From positions 122,501 through 147,500 of the forward strand of contig JACVTC010000134.1 in assembly GCA_016946835.1 (NCBI GenBank): DNA of 25,000 bases, written 5' to 3'. A program made the translations under genes and the position numbers. The notes beneath the pieces are model-generated. The model was not told where the DNA came from and did no database searches. It saw only the letters and a program-made list of their open reading frames with translations. Every line of letters starts with the position of its first letter. Position 1 is the stretch's first letter. Source of the stretch: Neocallimastix lanati (nom. inval.) (Eukaryota; Neocallimastigomycota; Neocallimastigomycetes; Neocallimastigales; Neocallimastigaceae). Below, in pieces: positions 11,567-25,000 of this stretch.

Positions 11567-12356
11567 AGTCTTATATATATATATTTATATTTTATATAAA
11601 TGAATTTATATATTATAAATAATTTTCTATTTTCCTTTCCTTTCTCTTCTTTTCTTTTCTTAATTTTATATATATGTATATTTTTTTATGTAAAATAAGC
11701 AATATGATAGTGTATATTAAATGCTTGACTTCAACATTTGTATTAATTTAATTAGGAATCTTCAATTGATAGTATTTTAATAAATTAAATGTTTTTGTAC
11801 ACTTAAAAATTATTTAAAAATATTATATATACAATAAAATCTAAACAAATTCGAAAACTTTTTATCCTTTTGTTACAAAAAAAAAGTATGAAAAGAAAAA
11901 TATAAGGTATAGATAATAATAAAAGTGAAGAAATTAATAAAATATATTCAACATATAAAAATAATATAAAATATAATATAAAATATATCCTTTTTTTAAA
12001 AAAAAAATCTAAATTCTTAAATTTCTTTTAATTATATATATAATTTAAATAAAATAAAATTTATCTTTAAATAATAATATAAAAGATTAAAAGATATAAA
12101 ATTAAAAAAATTAATTAATATATAGATAAATTAATCACTAATTATTACTATATTAGTATTTTATGTTATTTTAAATTTTAAAGATTGAATAAAAAATAGT
12201 AATATTATATATAGTATAATATATTATAATATATTATTTTTAATTTAATTTATATATTTTCTTTTTAAAGAATGATAAAGTCAGTAATTAGAAAAAAATA
12301 AGAGAGAGAGAAAAAAACATTTTAAATTTTATTATATTTTTTTTATGAACTAAACT

Positions 12357-12437
12357 TAAATTTTAATTGTTCTTTTTTAAAAATAATATTTAAAAAGATT
12401 TTTTTTAATATTATTAGAAAAGAAAAATTAAAATTTA
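12357..12437. repeat. Long imperfect inverted repeat (hairpin)
   Basis: Arms 12357-12378 and 12416-12437 pair over 22 positions with one mismatch (G12369) and one possible G-U. After a 3-nt bulge (12379-12381) the stem continues with AATAATATT (12382-12390) against AATATTATT (12407-12415), then A5/T5 around the loop. In such A/T-rich DNA some pairing is expected by chance, but a stem near 30 bp stands out. Confidence 0.6.
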
Positions 12438-12450
12438 CATAAATGTAAAT
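12433..12450. repeat. Short perfect palindrome
   Basis: ATTTACAT, two A, then ATGTAAAT: 8-bp perfect arms with a 2-nt centre. It overlaps the outer end of the preceding inverted repeat. Confidence 0.7.
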
Positions 12451-12462
12451 AATATATTGCAT

Positions 12463-12495
12463 TAGACTTTACTTTCGATTTTAAAGTAAAGTCTA
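12463..12495. repeat. Perfect 13-bp inverted repeat with 7-nt loop
   Basis: Left arm TAGACTTTACTTT (12463-12475) and right arm AAAGTAAAGTCTA (12483-12495) are exact reverse complements separated by CGATTTT. Three G/C pairs in each stem make chance less likely than for the pure A/T palindromes nearby. Confidence 0.8.
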
Positions 12496-12768
12496 TTTAA
12501 TATATATTAAATTAATATAAAAAAAATGTGACATTTAAATAAAAATTTTATAGTATTAAATATATAATAAGAGTAATATAATATCAATAGAATTACCACA
12601 CATATAAATATATAGAACTTCAAGAAATTAAAATATAAATTTATAGTATTAATTGAATAAAATATATATTAAAATTTAAAAAAAAAAAAATAAGTATATA
12701 AATAAATAAATAGATAATTAAATAATATAATTTTTCAAAATTTCAAAATTTTATTTTATTTAATTCTA

Positions 12769-12816
12769 ATTAAAACTTTTATTTTATTTTATTGGCTTAA
12801 AAATAAAAGTTTTAAT
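12769..12816. repeat. Perfect 17-bp inverted repeat with 14-nt loop
   Basis: ATTAAAACTTTTATTTT (12769-12785) and AAAATAAAAGTTTTAAT (12800-12816) are exact reverse complements. The loop (12786-12799) includes TTGGCTT. Confidence 0.75.
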
Positions 12817-12909
12817 ATATATCATATTAATTAATAATTTTAAAAGAGGATTAAATAAAATAAAAAAGTAATCCCGTATTATGATAAAGTAATTAAAAAT
12901 TTTAATATC

Positions 12910-12961
<52 letters not shown>

Positions 12962-13819
12962 AAACTAATGTAATTCAATAGGTTATATATATAATATAAT
13001 TTAAGAAAATTTAAAATAGGCATTTTGAATTAAAGGAATTTTAAAATTGATTTATTAAAGGATTTCTAAATCTATATTTAATGAATGAGTCACTAATATA
13101 TATTTTAAAAAAAAAAAAAAAAGAATAAAAAAAAATTATAAAGTTAAAAATAAATAAAATATAAACAATTAAAATATATAATAAAATCAATCAAGGACAA
13201 TAAACTTAATAATTTAGTAATAATAATAATAACACATAAAAAAAATAAATAAATTTATGAAAAAAAAAAAAAATATATATATATATAATATTACCTATTT
13301 ATATTTTTATACTTCCTATTTTTTTTCTTGGAATGAAAATATAAAAATATTTATCTATATTAGGCTTTCATTCATTTGGTAAAATAATAATAATATATGA
13401 GTCTTTCAATATATTATATCTTCATAATATCTTTTAATAATATAGAAAGGAATAATTCCAAAATAATAAAACATAACAATAAATAAATAACTAATAAATT
13501 GACAACTAAATATTATATTTATATTAGCTGAAAGAATAATAATAAAAAGAAAATTGAAAAGAATATATAAAAATATATAAGATATCAATAAAAAAGTAAT
13601 CAATAAGAATAATCAAACGTATAAAAAATATTAGAATAACCAATGAAATAATAATTTTTTTTTTCTTCATTTAATAAAAATTTAAAAATCTATTATATTA
13701 ATATTAATTATTATTAATACATAAAATAAACAACAAAACAAAGTATCAAATTATTTTAAAATAATATATATATATATATATATTTAATTTTAAAATTCGA
13801 ATATTGGATTTATTTAAAA

Positions 13820-20181
<6,362 letters not shown>

Positions 20182-20517
20182 TGAATAATAATCATATATT
20201 TAAAATTAATTATTATTATTTTATTATATTATATTTTATTTTATTTTATTTTATTTTATTTTATTTTATTTTATTTTATTTTATTTTATTTTATTTTTAT
20301 TTTTATTTATTATTATTATTTTTAATATAAAAATATATCCTTATATTCTCTATAAGAATATAAGATATTATATTAAACATAACAAAATAACAATAAAGCA
20401 AAAATAAACAATAATACATAAAATAATTAATGAATAAATAAAATAAAATAGTAACTTTAAAAAAAAAATACTAAAAAAACAAATACTAAAAAAAACAAAT
20501 ACTAAAAAATAATAATA

Positions 20518-20553
<36 letters not shown>

Positions 20554-21049
20554 ATGTAAATAATAATTATAAAATGCACATAAAACAAAAAAATAAATTT
20601 ATTAATAAAAAAATAAATTAAATATATTTAATAATTTTTAAAATATTATTTTATATCATAATTATTCCTTTATAATAATTATATAATAATTATAATTAAA
20701 TATATAATAAAGTTTAGTTTACTCATTAATTTTACTAATATAGTTTTGTAAACTATTAATTACTTTTAAAATTAAAAAAAAAAAAAAAAAAAAAAAATTG
20801 ATGTGTTAAATTAAAATCTCTTTAAAAATTATTTACAATAAAACAGAAATTAATGTTTTTTTTTTTTCTAATTAAATATAAATTATACAATAGAATTTTT
20901 ATACTAAATTAAAAGTTAATACTTTTAAAATATATTAACAAATAATACAATATTTTTTTTTTTAATATTTGATTTAATATTAATATAAAGATTTATAGAT
21001 GTAATAGATACTAAAACATCTATTTCAAATATTCTAAATTATTATAAAG
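20182..21049. other. tsc1 3' flank, no gene seen
   Basis: Begins at the tsc1 TAA. It holds a (TTTTA)n array (about 20234-20299), short repeats of ACTAAAAAAACAAAT (about 20470-20520), an A run of about 31 (20521-20551) and further A/T homopolymers. No coding-like stretch was found. Confidence 0.65.
20234..20299. repeat. (TTTTA)n pentanucleotide microsatellite
   Basis: About 13 units of TTTTA, nearly perfect until 20294, about 50 bp after the tsc1 stop, so probably within or just past its 3' UTR. Confidence 0.9.
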
Positions 21050-21068
21050 ATGCCAAAAATATTTCATT

Positions 21069-21112
<44 letters not shown>

Positions 21113-21415
21113 GGAAAAGTTTAAAGTAATTAACAGTTATAAAAATTTTCGTAAACTATAAAAAAAAAAAAAAAAATAAAAATAAAAACTAATTTTTCAA
21201 AAATTTATATATTAATTATAAAAATGTGTATATTATATATATATAAATATATATATAAATTAATTACTGTTATATTCAAAGGAGAAAAAATAGAACAGCT
21301 TATAAATACAATAAAATCAATTCGTTCAATTAAAGATATTTGTACTGAACTTAATAACAATGATTTAGAAACCAAGAAATTAATGAACTATTTTAATGTT
21401 ACAAAATCGTATTAA
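21050..21415 (+). CDS. Probable small two-exon gene, unknown function (frame hangs on a 37-A run)
   Basis: Exon 2 (21282-21415) encodes a helical, charged segment (EKIEQLINTIKSIRSIKDIC ... MNYFNVTKSY, then TAA) with codon choice like the real genes here. A GT donor at 21151 (GTAAAC) and an AG at 21280-21281 bound a 131-nt intron. Splicing joins phase 1 to phase 1, adding upstream VKEKFKVINSYKNF. Before that is a run of 37 A (21071-21107) and an ATG at 21050 (MPKIFHS) whose frame differs by one base. One A fewer would give a single frame of about 80 aa with a poly-Lys stretch. Long A runs are error-prone in sequencing, so the break may be artefactual. Alternatively translation begins at the ATG at 21224 without splicing (63 aa), or this is a relic. 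I recognise no family. Confidence 0.4.
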
Positions 21416-21429
21416 AGTAAATGAAAAAA

Positions 21430-21464
<35 letters not shown>

Positions 21465-21726
21465 AAAACATAAATTCCTGTAAATATTAGAAATTAACTA
21501 AAAAATAAATTAAAATATCAAATATTAAATAAATTTATATATAACATCTAAATTTTTAATTCTTTTATATTTTAAATAAATATTAATTGGTTTTTTAATA
21601 TGCCAAATATATATAGTGCTATAAAAATAATTTATTTAATGTCTAAAATATTTAAATTCTTTACTAATTTATATGCATTTTTTATTATAATTATTTATTT
21701 ATTTATTTGTTTGTTTGTTTGTTTGT

Positions 21727-22370
21727 TTATATATTAAAATTTTTATGACACATTTTACAAAATGCACTTTTACAAAATGCATCACATTGAAAAACAAATA
21801 ATAAAAAGTAAATAAATTCTTTAAATCATACATATTAACATAAATAATTATTTCTTAAATTTTTGATATAATATATAATATAATTCTTATTATAAATAAT
21901 TATTAATAATATTTTATTTTGGTCAAAACTATGTCTTTTTATGTTTAAAGGAAAAGTTATAAAAATGAAAAATGATAATAAGAAAAAAAAAATTAATTTT
22001 AACCTTAAATATTATTAAATTTCAAAAAAAAAAATGTAACATCCATATTATATTAAAATAATTAAAATAAAAAATTTTTTTAAATTTTATCTTAAACTAA
22101 TAAATATTTATTGTATACAATTATATACAAATAAATAAATTTTTTAATATATTATAATTAATATAATTTAAATTATTATGACAAATTTTCATTATGATAT
22201 TAATAAAAACTTTATTTAATAATATTCTAAAATATATTATTATTATATTCCATAAAAGGAAATTTGATGTAATATTTTTATTATAAAAATGGAAAAATAT
22301 CAAATAACATTAAAAAAAAAATACATAGATTTAGAATAATTTCACTTCTATCTTCAGTACAAATAACACA
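21727..22370 (-). pseudogene. Possible zinc-finger (RING-like) gene relic
   Basis: Two Cys-rich coding-like pieces lie on the minus strand about 530 bp apart. The first (22370-22323) reads CVICTEDRSEIILNLC and is followed at once by a T-rich GTATTT that could be an intron start. The second (21789-21727) reads QCDAFCKSAFCKMCHKNF and ends at TAA. Together they echo the C-x2-C ... C-x-H-x-F-C-x2-C layout of RING fingers, but the His is not seen, no clear acceptor links them, and part of the second comes from a 15-bp tandem duplication. No start or upstream exon was found. Could be chance. Confidence 0.2.
21752..21781. repeat. 15-bp tandem duplication
   Basis: ATTTTACAAAATGCA is followed directly by CTTTTACAAAATGCA, identical at 14 of 15 positions. 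Read on the minus strand it duplicates codons for Ala-Phe-Cys-Lys. Confidence 0.8.
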
Positions 22371-22465
22371 TGTAAGTAATAATTATAACTGTAGTCACTA
22401 ATTATTTTCATTATATTTAATATTTTTTTCATTATTATTAATAATATTTTATAATTATTATTTAT

Positions 22466-22681
22466 TTATTATTTATTATTTATTATTTATTATTTATTAT
22501 TTATTATTTATTATTTATTATTTATTATTTATTATTTATTATTTATTATTTATTATTTATTATTTATTATTTATTATTTATTATTTATTATTTATTATTT
22601 ATTATTTATTATTTATTATTTATTATTTATTATTTATTAATTACTATTTATTATTTATTATTTATTATTTATTATTTATTA
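22466..22681. repeat. Heptanucleotide satellite, unit TATTTAT
   Basis: About 30 copies of a 7-bp unit (phase-equivalent to TTATTTA), almost perfect except for a break near 22639-22648. A 7-bp period differs from the triplet and pentamer tracts elsewhere in the window. Confidence 0.9.
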
Positions 22682-23317
22682 TATTTTATTGTTATTACTA
22701 ATTTAAAAAAAAATTTTAATTTCATTGTTAAATATTATATATATATTAAAATATAAAACATTTATGATGGCAGTAAATTATTGGTCAATATTCTATAAAC
22801 AATTTTTATTTTAAATTTTTCAAGATTTTAAAAAATATAAAGTAATAAAAATTTTAATATTAAAATTGAATATAATTAATATATATAATTTAATAATTGT
22901 TCAAAAATGAAGGCTTTTTTATTATTATTATTATTTATTTATTTTTAAATAAATGATCAAGTATATATATGTATATTTTTTTACTTTACATAATAAAATT
23001 GCTTTACTAAAATCATTCTTATATATCTTCTTAATTAGTGATATCTAAATTATTATTATTTATTATTATTTATTATTGTGATAATGCTATTAGTTTAATA
23101 TAATATTTCTATTATTGTGGATGACTAACTATAATTTATTACAATAAATATCATTATTTAATATAAACACGTTTATTGTATTTGAATAGAAATGACTAAT
23201 TGTATTATACTAAATGAATTTTGAAAAGAAAAAATAATAACCATAGTATTAATATAATTAAATAATAATATTAATACCTTTTGTTTCATAAATGAAAAAT
23301 AAATATGAATATTTCAT

Positions 23318-23450
23318 AAAAAAAATAAAAATAAAAAAAAAAATAAAAATAAAAAAAAAAAATAAAAATAAAAAAATATAAGATAAATAATAAAAAAATA
23401 TGAAATAAAAAAAATATAAAATAAAATAAAAATAAAAAAAATAAATATAA
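23318..23450. repeat. A-rich low-complexity tract (AAAAAT-type units)
   Basis: Irregular AAATAAAAATAAAAAAA units on the plus strand. The reverse strand gives two overlapping Phe/Leu/Tyr-rich open frames without normal codon use, so I do not call them genes. Confidence 0.75.
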
Positions 23451-24366
23451 ATATGTAAGTAATATTAATAAAAATAAAAGTATGATAAAATTGATCATTA
23501 ATATTCATATAAATTCATTTATTATTTAAAAAATTATTGTTATGAATATAATTCTAAAAAAGACAAAGAACCCCTTAACATTCTGAATATTTTATTTCTA
23601 ATATGTGCAAGAATATACTATTTTAAATTACTTTATTTAATATAAAGTTTACAATTAAATACAAAAGAAAATTGTCTTTTAAAAAGTTTAATTATATAGT
23701 TATTATTATTATTATTATTATTATCATTTTTATTTTTTTAATATTATTAGTTTTTAATTTTTGTTATATTATATATTATATTATGTATAATACTAAACTA
23801 TATATTAATTTTACAAATTATTTTCAAATAAAAACAAATAATAGTATATAAAAAAAAATTATAAACTTAATAATTTGAAATTAATAATTATAAATAACAA
23901 ATAATATTTATTATAATCATACAATATATTGTTAATATATTGATTTTCAATAAAATATTAAAAAAAAAATTAAAGTGAATTTTTTTTTTTTTTTTTATTT
24001 TATTATACAACTCTTTATTTATAAAATTATTAATAAAGAAAAGTGTAAGTGCAGAATATAATATTAATAAAATAGTATATTTTTGTTGTATTTTATATTT
24101 TATATTATAATAACAAGTAAATAGAGCAAATAAATTTAAAATAAATTTATTATTAACTTTAAATAATTTATTTATTTGTATATAAAAATATTGAAATACT
24201 TATTGTTCCATATTGATTATTGTTCATTTTACAAATCCAATTTTTAATTTTTGAATAAATAATATATAATAAATAAATATCAAAAATAAAATAAAAACAT
24301 TATATTGTATCATATTATACTTTTTAAAATAAAAAAAAAGTAGAATAAAAAAAATAACTAAAAAAA

Positions 24367-24609
24367 ATGAACACAAAGACTCTCTTATTAGCAATTCTTG
24401 CTTTCTTCCTTGTTATTTCTGTTGCTTCAGCTACTGAACTTCCACCAAAGAAGCCACTCAAGCAAATAAAACGTGCTCCAAAGTCTGCTAAGGCTCCACC
24501 AAGTGAATACATTCCACAACAAGAAGCTAAGAAGGCTGCTAAGAAGTTAAACACTAAGATTCCACCAAAGGGTTCTGATGAAATTCCAAAGACCCGTGAT
24601 GAACTTTAA
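24367..24609 (+). CDS. Small Lys/Pro-rich secretory-pathway protein with C-terminal RDEL
   Basis: Single-exon, 80 aa. Residues 1-22 (MNTKTLLLAILAFFLVISVASA) form a classic signal peptide: charged start, hydrophobic core and a probable cleavage after Ala-Ser-Ala. The mature part of about 58 aa is rich in Lys, Pro and Ala (ELPPKKPLKQ, KRAPKSAKAPP, EAKKAAKKL, IPPKGSDEIPKT) and has no Cys. It ends in Arg-Asp-Glu-Leu, a variant of the KDEL/HDEL signal that returns soluble proteins to the ER. The ATG follows a run of A, the usual Dictyostelium start context. Codons are strongly biased to preferred ones (AAG, CCA, GCT, CTT), suggesting high expression. I recognise no family. It may be a small ER-lumen protein, or a secreted basic peptide whose last four residues are coincidental. 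Confidence 0.88.
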   Translation: MNTKTLLLAILAFFLVISVASATELPPKKPLKQIKRAPKSAKAPPSEYIPQQEAKKAAKKLNTKIPPKGSDEIPKTRDEL

Positions 24610-25000
24610 AAAAGAGGTTCATAACTGTAGAAATAAAGATAAAAATAGTAACTAATTAAAATAAGAGCAATCATAAAGTCTTAAGATATATAATATTATA
24701 TATTCTTAAGTGCTAAACAAAATAACTATTGTAATAAAAAAATAAAAATTGGAAAATACAAAATAACAAATAAAGAATAAAATAAAAATAAAAAAAAAAC
24801 CAAAAAAATAAAAAAAAAAAAAAAAAAATAGAATACAAAATAAATACATTTAAATAAATAAAATATAAAATAAAATAAAAAAAAAAAGAGTTAAAGTTTT
24901 GTGTGTTTAAGCTTCCCTTAATATATATATATAATAACCAAATTTGAATTATTTATTTGCTTTATACTATTTATTAATTAAAAATACTTGTTTTCAAACT
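24610..25000. other. 3' flank of the small RDEL gene
   Basis: Contains the probable 3' UTR, a near-perfect palindrome (24680-24710), and A-rich runs between about 24740 and 24890. No further gene start is visible before the window ends. Confidence 0.6.
24680..24710 (+). terminator. Near-perfect palindrome downstream of the RDEL gene
   Basis: CTTAAGA (24680-24686) pairs with TCTTAAG (24704-24710). The 16 bases at 24687-24702 between them are themselves a perfect palindrome (TATATAATATTATATA), leaving one unpaired T at 24703. It lies about 70 bp past the stop and may fold in the 3' UTR. A role in RNA 3'-end formation or stability is only a guess. Confidence 0.35.

Larger units (their letters stand above)
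11567..13819. other. Divergent intergenic region between the ELMO gene and tsc1
   Basis: Contains the promoters and 5' UTRs of both genes, transcribed away from each other. It is A/T rich with (TA)n stretches, an (ATT)n tract at about 12911-12959 and poly-A runs. Several inverted repeats are clustered in the middle (separate entries). A TA repeat at about 13762-13783 lies 40-60 bp upstream of the tsc1 ATG and could act as a TATA region. A 65-codon minus-strand ORF at 13406-13603 is A/T-driven hydrophobic sequence and not credible as a gene. Confidence 0.65.
21416..24366. other. Gene-poor region
   Basis: Nearly 3 kb of A/T-rich DNA with no convincing intact gene. Contents: a T run (about 21434-21463), (TTTA/TTTG)n (about 21694-21728), a 15-bp tandem duplication (21752-21781), two short Cys-rich coding-like stretches on the minus strand (21727-21789 and 22323-22370), a 7-bp satellite (22466-22681), and A-rich DNA (23318-23450) whose reverse strand gives spurious Phe/Leu/Tyr-rich ORFs. 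The last few hundred bases are the upstream region of the small gene at 24367. Confidence 0.6.

Noticed and set aside
13406-13603. Minus-strand 65-aa hydrophobic frame upstream of tsc1
   Set aside because: Ile/Tyr/Phe-rich translation of A/T-rich DNA, with no coding-like composition or start context.
21600-21736. Plus-strand 45-aa hydrophobic frame starting MPNIYSAIKI
   Set aside because: Its second half is a (TTTA/TTTG)n repeat; composition fits spacer DNA rather than a membrane protein gene.
22121-22303. Minus-strand 60-aa frame
   Set aside because: A/T-driven Ile/Asn/Phe composition with no recognisable feature.
22908-22949. ATG AAG GCT followed by Leu codons, like the start of a signal peptide
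   Set aside because: The Leu codons are a short TTA repeat and the frame stops after 13 codons, with no supported downstream exon.
23286-23508. Two overlapping Phe/Tyr/Leu-rich minus-strand frames
   Set aside because: Complement of an A-rich low-complexity tract.
24324-24554. Minus-strand 76-aa frame
   Set aside because: Antisense to the RDEL gene, whose signal peptide, codon bias and start context support the plus strand.

Overview
The window looks like nuclear DNA of a social amoeba of the genus Dictyostelium (D. discoideum or a close relative). Intergenic and intron DNA is extremely A+T rich, with long A/T homopolymers and (AAT)n, (TTTTA)n and 7-bp satellites. Introns are short, many, and begin GTA. 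Coding exons are relatively GC-richer islands with poly-asparagine tracts encoded by AAT/AAC. Nearly all genes stop with TAA. The species is inferred from these habits, not from a database match.

Layout. (1) Bases 1-1596, plus strand: 3' part of a Ser/Asn-rich protein with SUMO-interacting-motif-like segments, ending in an unusual TGA with the same frame open to a TAA at 1684. (2) Bases 2846-4859, minus: cytosolic histidyl-tRNA synthetase, 4 exons, 521 aa, with an N-terminal WHEP domain. (3) Bases 4860-7313: gene-poor spacer. (4) Bases 7314-11566, minus: an ELMO1-type scaffold in 10 exons, 889 aa. (5) Bases 11567-13819: spacer between two divergent genes, holding a cluster of inverted repeats. 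(6) Bases 13820-20181, plus: hamartin (TSC1) in 14 exons, 1343 aa. (7) Bases 20182-24366: gene-poor region with one probable small two-exon gene (21050-21415, reading frame unsettled by a 37-A run), a zinc-finger-like relic on the minus strand and a 7-bp satellite. (8) Bases 24367-24609, plus: an 80-aa lysine/proline-rich protein with a signal peptide and a C-terminal RDEL.

The three large genes are conserved eukaryotic housekeeping or signalling genes: translation (HisRS), Rac/Dock-dependent actin control (ELMO) and TOR complex 1 control (TSC1). They form no operon or cassette, and I see no mobile element, tRNA, rRNA or CRISPR. Exon joins were worked out by hand: every proposed junction uses GT/AG, keeps phase and restores a continuous protein. 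The RDEL mini-protein, the TGA-interrupted tail, the hairpin cluster and the two short coding-like relics most deserve a second look.
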